A DNA stretch of 39,776 nucleotides, taken from positions 1-39,776 of the forward strand of contig CAYLRU010000029.1 in the NCBI GenBank assembly GCA_964386565.1, written 5' to 3'. The stretch comes from CAYLRU01 sp964386565 (GTDB taxonomy: Bacteria; Desulfobacterota; Desulfobacteria; Desulfobacterales; UBA5616). Both the position numbers and the translations under genes were made by a program. The notes under the pieces are model-generated. The model had not been told where the DNA came from. It worked only from the letters and a program-made list of their open reading frames with translations, and searched no databases. Every line of letters starts with the position of its first letter. Position 1 is the first letter of the stretch. This document shows positions 1 to 8,377 of this stretch, one piece after another.

Positions 1-13
1 AAGGTCCGGCGCA

Positions 14-3000
14 TCATGCCGGTGTTTTACTTTCTTCTTTGGCCTCTTCCATACCCGCTTCTTCTGCTGCCATTCCGAGACGCCGGCGTATCCGGGAAAT
101 GAGATTTAATCCGTCTTCCAGCATCAGATACAGACAGGGAATGAGAAAAAGGGTGATAAAGGTGGCGAACAGCACGCCGAATCCCAGGCTGATGGCCATG
201 GGCGTGATGAATTTGGCCTGTACGCTTCTTTCCAGCATGATGGGCGTCAACCCGGCAAAGGTGGTCAGGGATGTCAGGATAATGGCGCGAAAGCGCATCA
301 TGCCGGCCTTGATAACCGAGGTGTACGCATCCGTGTTTTCTGTTGTGCGGATTTTGTTGGTCCGGTGTATCAGGACCAAAGAGTCGTTGACCACCACGCC
401 GGAGAGGCCGACGATGCCCATGAGGCTCATCATGCTGAGGTTATATCCCAGCATGACATGGCCGATGATGGCACCCACGATGCCGAAGGGAATGGCCGCC
501 ATTACCACAACGGGCTGGGAAAAGGACCGGAACGGTATGGCCAGCAATGCATAAATTCCGAAAAGGGCGATAATAAATCCCCTGAAAATGTCCTTTAAAG
601 ATTCGTTTTGCTCACGCCCTTCACCCTCCAAGGTGTATCGGAGGCCGGGGTATTTGTTGAGAAGCGCCGGTATGAAATTGGCGATGATGTTCGCCCGGAC
701 TTCGTTGGCATTGGCGATCTCTTCATTCACATCAGCCATGACCTTGATGACCTGCCGCCGCTGGGCCCGTTGAATGGTGGCATACCCCTGTTTCATATCC
801 AGATCGGCCACCTGGCTGAACGGGACTTCATTGCCGGCAGGCGTCCGGATCCGCATTTCCTCGACATTGGCAAGGGATTTTCTTTCGGATTCGGGATATC
901 GGACCATCACCTTGACTTCGTCCTTGTCCCTTTGCATACGCAGTGCTTCGGCACCGTAAAATGCATGCCGAACCTGTCGGGCCAGGTCATTCAGGGTCAA
1001 CCCCAATGTGCTGGCCAGGGGTTTCAACCGAAGCTGCATCTCCTGCTTACCGGGAAGGAAACTGTCGCTGATGTCGAAAACGCCGGCGATTTTTTTCAGT
1101 TCTTCTTTCAGCTCATCAGCGGCTGCCAGCAGTTGTTCCTGGTCGTCCATGGACAGGTGGATCTCGATGGCGTTTCCGGCGCTGTGAATATCGCTTTTAA
1201 AACTGACGGTTTCTGCATCCGGAACAGTGCCTGCCGTTTTGCGCCAGAGATTCAGAATATCACCAGACCCCATATCCCGTTTTTCCGCTTCCAGAAGTTG
1301 AATCCATACCTGGGCCAGGTGTCCTCCGATATCGCTGGAACCGCTATGGCGTCCGAACTGCCCGCCGACAACGGATATGCTGTGTTCGAAATAAGACGGC
1401 GTACCTTCGGGGTGCCGGGCATCGATTTCGGCAAGTGCTTCACGGGCGGCGTTTTCGTAATGGGTAACGACCTCAAAGGTCCTTTCAGCAGGGGTTCCGG
1501 ACGGCATGGTGATCAGGCATTCAAGGGTATCGCCGTCAATCCTGGGAAAGAACGTAAACTTGATCAATCCGGCCTGCCACACGCCCAGCGTTATTAAAAG
1601 GATGCCGATGCCCAGGGCGACAGTGGCGTACCGCCATTTAATGGAAAATTCCAGGAGCCGGGCATACGGTCCGTCAATAATGTTTTTCAGCCAGCGGGAA
1701 GCGGCCTTTTCCCGTTTTGTACCTGCAACGCTTTTTGATGTCAAAACCTTGGACCGGTTTAAGTGGGCCGGCAGGATAAATAACGATTCGATCAATGAGC
1801 CGGCCAGCACGAGAATCACCACGATGGGGATATTCCGGGCGATCTTTCCCATTATGCCGCCGGCTGTCAAGAGGGGCCAGAAGGCGACCATGGTGGTGAG
1901 CACCGAAAAGATCACCGGCCTTCCCACTTCTATCGTTCCCTCAATCGAAGCGGGCAGGGCGGACAGACCTTCCTCGTGTTTGCGGTACACATTTTCCCCC
2001 ACGATAATGGCGTCATCCACCACGATGCCCAGAATCATGATGAATGCGAACAGGGACACCATGTTGATGGAAATGTCGAATTGGGGCAGAAACATCAGGC
2101 CGGCTGCAAACGAGATGGGAATCCCCATGGTTACCCAGAATGAAAGCCGGACATCCAGAAAGATCCCCAAAATAATGACCACCAGGATCAATCCCATGAT
2201 CATGTTTTTCAGCAGCAGCTCGATACGGCTTTTCAGGACGACTGACATATCGCCAAAATATTCGATTTCAACACCTTCCGGCAGGGTGGGCCTGATTTTT
2301 TCCATGTAGTCTCTGACCGCACCGGCCACGGAAAGGGCGCTCTGGTCCGCCACCCTGAAGACATTGATCATGGCTGCCGATTTACCCTGGAACCGGGCGA
2401 AAACATCCACATCTTCAAACCCGTCTTTTAATTCGGCGATCTGTCCCAGGGTTACGCGGCTGCCGTCGGGCCGGTTGATAACGGCAATATCGCGGTAGTC
2501 ATCGGCATAATAACGCTTGCCCTTTGTGCGGATCAGTATTTCACCGGATTCGGTCTTGACGCTGCCCGCCGGAAGATCGAAGCTGCTGTTTGCAATGATG
2601 CCCGCCACCTGGCCCAGGGTCAGTTCGTACTGCCGAAGGGTTTTTTCGGATATCTCGATATGGATTTCCCGATTCCGGACGGCAGATACCTCCGCCTGGG
2701 TGACTCCCGGCAAATTGGTCAGATCGTCCTTTATCTTGTCGGCGATATACTTGATGGTGGACTCCGGAACATCGCCATATACGGCAAGGTTGATGACCTG
2801 CGACCGGCGCACGATTTCCCGCACCACAGGCTGTTCAGCCTCTTCCGGGAATGTGGTAATGCGATCGATTTCCGCCTTGATTTCGTCCAGCAGCTTTTTT
2901 AATTCCCAGCCCTTCATGACTTCAACGATGACGGTCCCGAATCCTTCACGGATGGTGGAATCGATGCGCTTGATGCCGGCGAGGCCGGAGATTTTTTCTT

Positions 3001-3205
3001 CGATTCTTCTCACCACCCCCTCTTCCACTTCCGAAGGCGATGCACCGGGATAGACCGTTGTAATGCTGATCTGATCCAGCGTGGTTTCCGGAAACACTTC
3101 CAGCTTGATGCCGGTTCCCACAACAATGCCGCCCAGGAGAAGGAACAGCATCAACAGGTTGGCTGCGACATGATTTTCAGCAAACCATTTGGTGGCCCCT
3201 TTCAT
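14..3205 (-). CDS. RND efflux transporter permease subunit
   Basis: Inner-membrane proton-driven pump of the AcrB/HAE1-like RND superfamily, 1063 residues, the usual family length. It would extrude drugs, detergents or lipids through a tripartite complex with the two genes upstream in the same operon. Visible: an N-terminal membrane anchor (about residues 13-33), a large periplasmic loop, the TM4 acidic pair Asp397-Asp398 in GIVVDDAII that relays protons, a second periplasmic loop, and the C-terminal TM block with GLSGVVVNDS where AcrB has its TM10 lysine. Val/Asn at that place is common in HAE1-like pumps, so the relay probably differs from AcrB. Its ATG overlaps the TGA of the adaptor gene as ATGA (3202-3205), implying translational coupling. 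The substrate cannot be read from the sequence. Confidence 0.95.
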   Translation of the reverse strand: MKGATKWFAENHVAANLLMLFLLLGGIVVGTGIKLEVFPETTLDQISITTVYPGASPSEVEEGVVRRIEEKISGLAGIKRIDSTIREGFGTVIVEVMKGWELKKLLDEIKAEIDRITTFPEEAEQPVVREIVRRSQVINLAVYGDVPESTIKYIADKIKDDLTNLPGVTQAEVSAVRNREIHIEISEKTLRQYELTLGQVAGIIANSSFDLPAGSVKTESGEILIRTKGKRYYADDYRDIAVINRPDGSRVTLGQIAELKDGFEDVDVFARFQGKSAAMINVFRVADQSALSVAGAVRDYMEKIRPTLPEGVEIEYFGDMSVVLKSRIELLLKNMIMGLILVVIILGIFLDVRLSFWVTMGIPISFAAGLMFLPQFDISINMVSLFAFIMILGIVVDDAIIVGENVYRKHEEGLSALPASIEGTIEVGRPVIFSVLTTMVAFWPLLTAGGIMGKIARNIPIVVILVLAGSLIESLFILPAHLNRSKVLTSKSVAGTKREKAASRWLKNIIDGPYARLLEFSIKWRYATVALGIGILLITLGVWQAGLIKFTFFPRIDGDTLECLITMPSGTPAERTFEVVTHYENAAREALAEIDARHPEGTPSYFEHSISVVGGQFGRHSGSSDIGGHLAQVWIQLLEAEKRDMGSGDILNLWRKTAGTVPDAETVSFKSDIHSAGNAIEIHLSMDDQEQLLAAADELKEELKKIAGVFDISDSFLPGKQEMQLRLKPLASTLGLTLNDLARQVRHAFYGAEALRMQRDKDEVKVMVRYPESERKSLANVEEMRIRTPAGNEVPFSQVADLDMKQGYATIQRAQRRQVIKVMADVNEEIANANEVRANIIANFIPALLNKYPGLRYTLEGEGREQNESLKDIFRGFIIALFGIYALLAIPFRSFSQPVVVMAAIPFGIVGAIIGHVMLGYNLSMMSLMGIVGLSGVVVNDSLVLIHRTNKIRTTENTDAYTSVIKAGMMRFRAIILTSLTTFAGLTPIMLERSVQAKFITPMAISLGFGVLFATFITLFLIPCLYLMLEDGLNLISRIRRRLGMAAEEAGMEEAKEESKTPA

Positions 3206-4803
3206 GATTTTTCCCCTCCATTATTCACCGGTACGTTTCTGACGGTCATTCCATTGGTGACATCCTTGATGGGCGATACCACGACCTCCTCGTTATCGTT
3301 CAGACCGCCTTTGATGACGACTCCCGAATAGGAATGAAGGGCCACTTCCACGGGGCGAAATTCCAGTCTGCCGTTTTGATCGACAACCCATACCACATTC
3401 CCCTGGCGAAGGGCGGCCCTGGGGATGACCACCCCGTTATCAATGGGCCGGCCGTCGATATTTACGGTGACAAAAAGACCGGGCACCAGGGGCGGCTTTT
3501 GAGAATAGGGCTCATCAACCCGGACCACGACATTGATCATCCGGGTTCGTTCATCCACCTTCCCCTCGGTCCTGACAACGACACCCTGCCAGGTTCGCCG
3601 CCGACCGGCAATATCCGCATGCACGGTCGCCCGGGTATGGGGCTGCACAACCGGTATCGGCGCCGATACTGAAAGATCCGCTTGTTCTTCTTTAAGCGCC
3701 GAAAGAAGTATTTCCTTTTCCCTGGGTACGACATGGATATTCAACGTATCGCCTTCCTGCCGGACAGCGTAAGCCGTGTCGCAACCCAGGTCCAATACCA
3801 CCCGGACCTTTTTCTCCGGCATGGTATGACAGGCCATCCGGATCTTTACGAGGCAGTCTTCATTTACTTCCAGGACATCTGTTGCCTTGTCGGAATCGAT
3901 CCCGAAAAGGTCGACAACAAGCTTGTCCGAGCCCAGCATAAAGGCATTTGTATTGTTGAACCGGCCGTTGCCATGGAGTTTTACGATTGTCCGGTCTCCC
4001 TGTTTAAGGGATGTGATTTCATCCAGCCGGGTGGCGGCCTTGTATTCTGTTTCCGGCGCGACAGGGGTTGTTTCACCGGGTGTAAAGCCGGGGACATGAA
4101 ACCATTCCAGTTTGTCGCTTTCCATGGGCATGGTAATTTCAGCAGCCTCAATGGAATAAAGGACCGCGGTGGGCTGACCCGGAGAAACAACCTGGCCCAT
4201 GTCGACGTTTTTCAGGCTGACACGCCCGTCAAAGGGGGCTTTCAGCCGGGTCCTTTCCAGGTTCAATTTCGCTCTTTCCAACTCGGCCTTCTGGGCGGCC
4301 AGGTTGGCTCTTGCGGTTTCCAACTGGGGTTTTTTCGCCACAAGGGACGGCGGTTCGGTACCCGGGTGCAACTGGAGCCAATCGGACCGGGCCACGGAGG
4401 ATTCCTGCTCCGCCAGGGCAAACCTGCTTTCCGCATCTTTAACCCGGGCCTTGGCAAGGGTAACGGCAATACGATAATCCGCCGGATCGATGGCAAGGAG
4501 AATGTCCCCTTTTTTAAAGGCACCGCCGTTTACCATGGCCGGAGATACGTACACGATTTTCCCGCCGACCTGGGGAACGAGCTGAATTTCCTGGAGCGGC
4601 CGGACGGTGCCATGGCCCTGAATCGGAACCGGAATCCTTTTGGTATGGACGGTAACGGTCCTTGCCAGGGGAGCTGCCACGACGACCTCTCTTTTTTTCA
4701 TGGGGGGACGGCTGGCCTTCAGAAGCCTGTTGCCCGTCCAGCCGATGGCGATCAGCGCAATAACCAGAATGAACTGGACCAGTCTTTTTGTCGATTGTGT
4801 CAT
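3202..4803 (-). CDS. RND periplasmic adaptor (HlyD/MFP family) with inserted AMIN-like domain
   Basis: Periplasmic membrane-fusion subunit linking the RND pump to the outer-membrane factor; 533 residues, about 130 more than a usual adaptor. Order: N-terminal anchor helix (8-25), barrel-sandwich half (about 70-107), alpha-hairpin coiled coil (about 108-188), second lipoyl half with LKAPFDGRVS (188-197), then the beta-barrel strand AEITMPMESDKL (221-232). Here a segment of about 100 residues intervenes (about 258-360) with the two-repeat AMIN pattern: TIVKLHG, KLVVDLFG, then RVVLDLG and a final GDTLNIHVV. The barrel then resumes (TRATVHADIAG, WQGVVVRTEGKVDERTR) and ends in the membrane-proximal domain (452-530). 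The extra length is the oddity. Adaptor function is certain from fold order and operon; the AMIN assignment is from pattern only. Confidence 0.92.
   Translation of the reverse strand: MTQSTKRLVQFILVIALIAIGWTGNRLLKASRPPMKKREVVVAAPLARTVTVHTKRIPVPIQGHGTVRPLQEIQLVPQVGGKIVYVSPAMVNGGAFKKGDILLAIDPADYRIAVTLAKARVKDAESRFALAEQESSVARSDWLQLHPGTEPPSLVAKKPQLETARANLAAQKAELERAKLNLERTRLKAPFDGRVSLKNVDMGQVVSPGQPTAVLYSIEAAEITMPMESDKLEWFHVPGFTPGETTPVAPETEYKAATRLDEITSLKQGDRTIVKLHGNGRFNNTNAFMLGSDKLVVDLFGIDSDKATDVLEVNEDCLVKIRMACHTMPEKKVRVVLDLGCDTAYAVRQEGDTLNIHVVPREKEILLSALKEEQADLSVSAPIPVVQPHTRATVHADIAGRRRTWQGVVVRTEGKVDERTRMINVVVRVDEPYSQKPPLVPGLFVTVNIDGRPIDNGVVIPRAALRQGNVVWVVDQNGRLEFRPVEVALHSYSGVVIKGGLNDNEEVVVSPIKDVTNGMTVRNVPVNNGGEKS
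3724..4032 (-). other. AMIN-like domain inserted in the RND adaptor
   Basis: Codes for about residues 258-360 of the adaptor. It shows two successive beta-rich units with hydrophobic strands ending in KLVVDLFG and RVVLDLG, followed by GDTLNIHVV, as in AMIN domains of amidases and type IV pilus secretins, which localise proteins to peptidoglycan or septal cell wall. The flanking adaptor sequence is continuous around it, so it is an insertion within the beta-barrel domain and not a terminal fusion. Confidence 0.7.
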
Positions 4804-4889
4804 GGGATATCACTCTTTTGTGTTATGATGAAATTCGTTACACGCATCATTTCATATTTTAAACCCTATACGCGTCACCCGTTACCGGA

Positions 4890-6386
4890 TCATTGCAGCG
4901 TGTCCTCCTTTTCACCGCTTGCGCGCAAATCCGGCCAACCGCCGCCCAGGGCCCTGTGAAGGGTTACCCGGTTTTGCATGAGGGCAAGATCCGACAGGAT
5001 CAGGTCTTCTTCAGCCTGGAACCGGGCCAGGATCGCATCCAAGACCGTCAGGTAATCCACCAGGCCCCGCTCATATCGAAGTTCCGCCATGTTTTGCGTG
5101 GCCCGCGCCTCACTCAGAAACGCGATCAACGCTTCCCGTTTTTCCATCTGCTGTTTTCGGGTCAGCAGTGCACTTTCCACCTCGGCAAATGCGTTCAGCA
5201 CGGTTTTTGCGTAATCAGATACGCTTTGGGCATATCGGGCCTGTGCGATGTCCTGTCCGGCCTTTCGTTTGCCGGCGTCAAAAACGGGTTGAATGACACC
5301 GGCGGCAAGCTCCCAGAGTTCATTGCCCGGCGTGACCAGGCTGTCGAGTTCGCTGCTGACATATCCGAAGGTTCCGGTTAACGTGATGGACGGGAACCGG
5401 TAGGATTTGGCCTCGCCGATCCTGGCGTTTTGGGCCATCAGCCGTGCTTCCGCAACCCTGATGTCCGGCCTGCGCAACAGGAGTTCCGAGGGCAATCCGA
5501 CCGGAACCGGGGTCATGCGCCGGTAGTAGTCTTCCGGCTGAAACCGGGGCGGATATGCTTTTGGATATTTCCCGCATAATACGGACAGCTTGTTCTGATT
5601 TATCCCCAGGGCCTGATACAGGGACGGTTGCAGGGATCTGGCCTGGGACAGTGACCGCCTCGCCTGCCGGACTTCAAGTGCCCCGGTGAGTCCTGCAGCA
5701 TACCGTTTTTCCACGAGACGAAGTCCGGTTTCCAGGTTGTTGATGCGCAGCGTATTCAACGCAATGCGCCTTTCCAATGATTCCATCTCCAGGTACAGGC
5801 TGATGGCCTCGGCCAGGATGCTTTGGATGACGGTTTTCCTGTTTTCTTCCGCTGCAAGCAGGTCGGCGCGGGCTGCTTCATCGGCTCTGGCCAGTCGTCC
5901 CCAGAGGTCGAGTTCAAAGGTCGCCGGTATGGACAGGGCATAACTGTTTGATGTAATGCGCGTACTGACCGATTCAAACGCAAGTCCGCCACCTGGTGTG
6001 ACCAAGGGAACGGTTGTACGGATATTCGCCTGGTTCCGGGCGGCTTCTCCCCCGAGGTTGATGGCGGGAAAACGATTGCTCCGGGCCTGGGTCAATCGCC
6101 CCTGAAATTCAAGAATGACGGCGGCTGTTTTCTGGATATCCAGGTTGCCGGTCAATGTCTCTTCCACCAGCCGGTTGATCTGGGGATCACCAAATGCTTC
6201 CCACCAGGGATCTTTTGATGTTTCGCCGGCTTCCGGTTCAGGCGGGGTGCCGTGATCCTGCTGAAAGGATGGCGGAATGTTGAACCCCAGTTCCGGGCGC
6301 CGGTAATCCGGTCCGACCCGCATGCAACCGGCGAATGCCGCCGTCATGATGACGGCGATGGATATCAGACAAGTCCCGTGTTTCAT
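4890..6386 (-). CDS. RND efflux outer-membrane lipoprotein (NodT/OprM type)
   Basis: Outer-membrane channel of the tripartite efflux pump, 498 residues, standard for the NodT/OprM family. A lipoprotein signal peptide is visible: short charged start, hydrophobic stretch and AFAGC, so Cys21 would be lipidated after signal peptidase II cleavage. The mature protein opens with MRVGPDYRRPE, the family hallmark, and contains two OEP repeats with long alpha-helical barrel segments (for example RRPDIRVAEARLMAQNARI and the later Ala/Glu-rich TRKQQMEKREALIAFLSEAR). Its start overlaps the tetR stop by 4 nt (6383-6386), and 86 nt separate its stop from the adaptor start, so it is the second gene of the tetR-omf-mfp-rnd transcript. 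Confidence 0.94.
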   Translation of the reverse strand: MKHGTCLISIAVIMTAAFAGCMRVGPDYRRPELGFNIPPSFQQDHGTPPEPEAGETSKDPWWEAFGDPQINRLVEETLTGNLDIQKTAAVILEFQGRLTQARSNRFPAINLGGEAARNQANIRTTVPLVTPGGGLAFESVSTRITSNSYALSIPATFELDLWGRLARADEAARADLLAAEENRKTVIQSILAEAISLYLEMESLERRIALNTLRINNLETGLRLVEKRYAAGLTGALEVRQARRSLSQARSLQPSLYQALGINQNKLSVLCGKYPKAYPPRFQPEDYYRRMTPVPVGLPSELLLRRPDIRVAEARLMAQNARIGEAKSYRFPSITLTGTFGYVSSELDSLVTPGNELWELAAGVIQPVFDAGKRKAGQDIAQARYAQSVSDYAKTVLNAFAEVESALLTRKQQMEKREALIAFLSEARATQNMAELRYERGLVDYLTVLDAILARFQAEEDLILSDLALMQNRVTLHRALGGGWPDLRASGEKEDTLQ

Positions 6387-7048
6387 GAACGATCCCCCTT
6401 AAAATGGTTTTTCCCGGTCAGCCCGTATAGTACGAAAGAGACGGTATGATCAATCAACCGGTTGATGAAAATCGCATCATATTCTTTTCCCACGATATGG
6501 CTGATGGGAATGCGGGCATGAGAGAAATGAAGGGACAGGGAAATAACGCTGAAAATCTTGAGCTTTAAATCCAGTTCGTTGTTATCCCCCGGCAGGTAAG
6601 ATTTAAACAGATCCACCAGTACCTGGAAAAAGGGCTCGATGGCTTCCTGGATAATGATGTCCACGGCGCCGGTGGGATTGTGAATTTCCCGGTGCATCAG
6701 CCCGAGGAATGTTTCATGATCTTCATGGTTCAACGGATGCTTTTCCATAAAGGCGGTTACAACGGCCCTGATGATCGACTCGAAATTCACATTCTTCTGA
6801 CCGGCAAGAAAGTCTTCGAATTGGGACCGGACCTGGATCAGTTGCGGAATCAGTCGCTTGCGGAATACGTCGAAATACAGGTTTTTTTTATTTCCGAAAT
6901 AGTAGTTCACCGAGGCCAGGTTACATGCCGCACACTGGGTGATTTCCCGAACGGATACACCGTTGAAGCCCTTTTCGGCAAACAGCTTTTCAGCCACCGC
7001 CAGGATCCGTTCCTTTGTCGTGTCCATGGTAATGGTTTGATTTTCCAT
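6383..7048 (-). CDS. TetR family repressor (CecR/DUF1956-like)
   Basis: DNA-binding repressor of 221 residues, first gene of the efflux operon and therefore probably autoregulated. The N-terminal TetR helix-turn-helix spans about residues 10-58 (ERILAVAEKLFAEKGF, then SVREITQCAACNLASVNYYFGNK). The C-terminal part (TFLGLMHREIHNPTGAVDIII, IEPFFQVLVDLFKSYLP) resembles the ligand domain of CecR/YbiH-type regulators, which often control exporters. The ATG at 7048 is preceded by GAGGATC at a sensible distance. Two near-identical 18-bp palindromic sites lie upstream, one inside the promoter, which fits ligand-relieved self-repression. The inducer is unknown. Confidence 0.93.
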   Translation of the reverse strand: MENQTITMDTTKERILAVAEKLFAEKGFNGVSVREITQCAACNLASVNYYFGNKKNLYFDVFRKRLIPQLIQVRSQFEDFLAGQKNVNFESIIRAVVTAFMEKHPLNHEDHETFLGLMHREIHNPTGAVDIIIQEAIEPFFQVLVDLFKSYLPGDNNELDLKLKIFSVISLSLHFSHARIPISHIVGKEYDAIFINRLIDHTVSFVLYGLTGKNHFKGDRS

Positions 7049-7065
7049 AAGGTGATCCTCAAAGG

Positions 7066-7083
7066 ATTAAACAATCGTATTAA
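7066..7083. promoter_or_regulatory. Putative TetR operator O2
   Basis: 18-bp site ATTAAACAATCGTATTAA, an imperfect copy of O1 starting 39 bp away (nearly four helical turns, so same face of DNA). It lies between the expected transcription start and the ribosome binding site of tetR. Confidence 0.6.
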
Positions 7084-7099
7084 ACAAAAATTTAAAACA

Positions 7100-7128
7100 A
7101 ACATATTAAACGATCGTTTTAATGTCAA
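7100..7128 (-). promoter_or_regulatory. Promoter of the tetR-efflux operon with operator in the spacer
   Basis: On the minus strand the -35 TTGACA (7123-7128) and -10 TATGTT (7100-7105) are separated by exactly 17 bp. The spacer holds the perfect 12-bp palindrome AAACGATCGTTT (7108-7119). A repressor bound here would block RNA polymerase directly, as for many TetR-type autoregulated promoters. Confidence 0.75.
7105..7122. promoter_or_regulatory. Putative TetR operator O1
   Basis: 18-bp site ATTAAACGATCGTTTTAA with a perfect 12-bp central palindrome, lying between -35 and -10 of the tetR promoter. It matches O2 (7066-7083) at 16 of 18 positions. Confidence 0.7.
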
Positions 7129-7305
7129 GCACTTTATTCTGATGCCTGCTGATAAGGTGATATGGGATCCGGATAAATCACCACGTGAGGGAGCAGGGAA
7201 AATATTTTAGTTGCAATATCTTTTGAAAGCCATATAAAAAGTCTGTCACGTAAAATCACCTTTAACCGGGCTTTTGAACCTTCCCGGAAACAAAAGGAGA
7301 CCCAA

Positions 7306-7818
7306 ATGGTGCAGGACATTCAATTACCGGAATCGGAAGACTGGATGGACCAAGTAAAACAACGGGCACGGGACATCATGGAAAAGCACGAAAGTTGCGC
7401 CCAGAGTATCCTGATCGCGTTTATGGAAACCTTCGGCCTTCATGACCCCATGGTGGTCAGGGCGGCGGGCGCTTTCCACGGGGGAATGATGACGTCGCTG
7501 ACCTGCGGTATACACGTGGGGGCCCTGATGTTTCTGGGATTGTTAATGGGACGGGAAAATCCGGAAGAAGGCCTTGAAGGCTTGATGCCCATTGTCGGCC
7601 CCACCCATGAACTGGTGTCACGGTTAACGCAGCGGCTGGGTTCCCATTCATGCAGGGAATTGACCGGTGTTGATTTTACGGATTTAAACCAGGCCATGAC
7701 CTTTTATGTCACCGGTGAAAACAAAAAATGCATAGACCGGGTGGCAGAAGGCGCCGAAATCCTGGCAATGTTTTTGAAGGAGAAAAAGGAAGCCGGCGAG
7801 TTGTTCAGAACCGGGTGA
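7306..7818 (+). CDS. C_GCAxxG_C_C family redox-type protein
   Basis: 170-residue protein of the C_GCAxxG_C_C family, common in anaerobes and thought to carry a metal or redox centre, with no settled reaction. The four diagnostic cysteines are visible: Cys31 in HESCAQ, Cys67 in SLTCGIHVGAL (the CGAxxG block), Cys116 in GSHSCRELTG and Cys142 in NKKCIDRV. The family's usual gap of glycine-rich FGGGMG is present as AFHGGMMTSL. A clear AAAGGAG ribosome binding site precedes the ATG. It is divergent from tetR with about 257 bp between them and is followed closely by the YhbY gene; a functional link to either is not evident. Confidence 0.88.
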   Translation: MVQDIQLPESEDWMDQVKQRARDIMEKHESCAQSILIAFMETFGLHDPMVVRAAGAFHGGMMTSLTCGIHVGALMFLGLLMGRENPEEGLEGLMPIVGPTHELVSRLTQRLGSHSCRELTGVDFTDLNQAMTFYVTGENKKCIDRVAEGAEILAMFLKEKKEAGELFRTG

Positions 7819-7877
7819 TTGTCAAAAACACGCGGCAAAGCGTAACAACAGGTCGAGTGGAACGGAAAAGGAAAAAA

Positions 7878-8195
7878 GTGACGCCGTTAACCAGTGCTCA
7901 GAAAAAATACTTACGGGGTCTGGGCCATTCTTTAAAGCCGGTGGTTTACGTCGGTCAAAAGGGGATGACCCATACGCTGGTCCGGGCCATGAACGCAGCT
8001 TTTGAAACCCATGAACTGGTCAAGATCAGGTTCAACGAATTCAAGGAGAAGGCGGAAAAGAATGCGGTGTTGGCCGGGATACAGAAAGAAACCGGCGGCC
8101 AGGTCTGCGGCATGATCGGCCATACAGCCATATTGTATCGCAGGAATCCCGATCCTGAAAAGCGGAAAATCGATTTGACCAGGGGGAAAAGCTGA
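7878..8195 (+). CDS. yhbY: YhbY family ribosome-assembly RNA-binding protein (CRM domain)
   Basis: Small RNA-binding protein associated with maturation of the large ribosomal subunit. The whole 105-residue product is a CRM/YhbY domain: LTSAQKKYLRGLGHSLKPVV at the start, then VGQKGMT (the GxxG-like RNA-binding loop), HELVKIRF and a C-terminal VCGMIGHTAILYRRNP. I chose the GTG at 7878 because it sits at the domain boundary and follows a purine-rich AAGGAAAAAA. A GTG at 7857 and an ATG at 7728 are in frame, but the latter would overlap the previous gene by 91 nt and add an Arg-rich tail unlike the family. Start certainty is moderate, identity high. Confidence 0.85.
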   Translation: MTPLTSAQKKYLRGLGHSLKPVVYVGQKGMTHTLVRAMNAAFETHELVKIRFNEFKEKAEKNAVLAGIQKETGGQVCGMIGHTAILYRRNPDPEKRKIDLTRGKS

Positions 8196-8203
8196 ACGGA
8201 AAA

Positions 8204-8374
8204 ATGCAACCGGCCGGCAGGCGCATCCCGGTTTTGCGGGAAGGCATTGCCGTGGTCAAGATGATTCTCTATGTCGACCGGGATATCCTGTTTCCTGAAA
8301 ATTTCATAAACATGACGCGAAAACCCGGTGTTGCATACGGGCTTCTTTTGCCACGGGACATGGAAGGGGAATGA
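8204..8374 (+). CDS. Possible 56-residue hypothetical protein
   Basis: Short open frame between yhbY and the acyl-CoA synthetase gene, ending 3 nt before the latter's ATG. Product starts MQPAGRRIPVLREG and ends PRDMEGE. No family is recognised. Codon choice resembles the neighbours (GC-rich third positions) and the spacing suits a translationally linked gene, but the upstream ribosome binding site is weak (CGGA directly before AAAAATG). It may instead be a leader without function. Confidence 0.35.
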   Translation: MQPAGRRIPVLREGIAVVKMILYVDRDILFPENFINMTRKPGVAYGLLLPRDMEGE

Positions 8375-8377
8375 GGC

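Noticed and set aside
3682..4959. 425-codon open frame on the plus strand
   Set aside because: Opposite the well-supported RND adaptor; no domain, no ribosome binding site.
7728..7877. N-terminal extension of YhbY to an ATG at 7728
   Set aside because: Would overlap the previous gene by 91 nt and add 50 Arg-rich residues that the family lacks.
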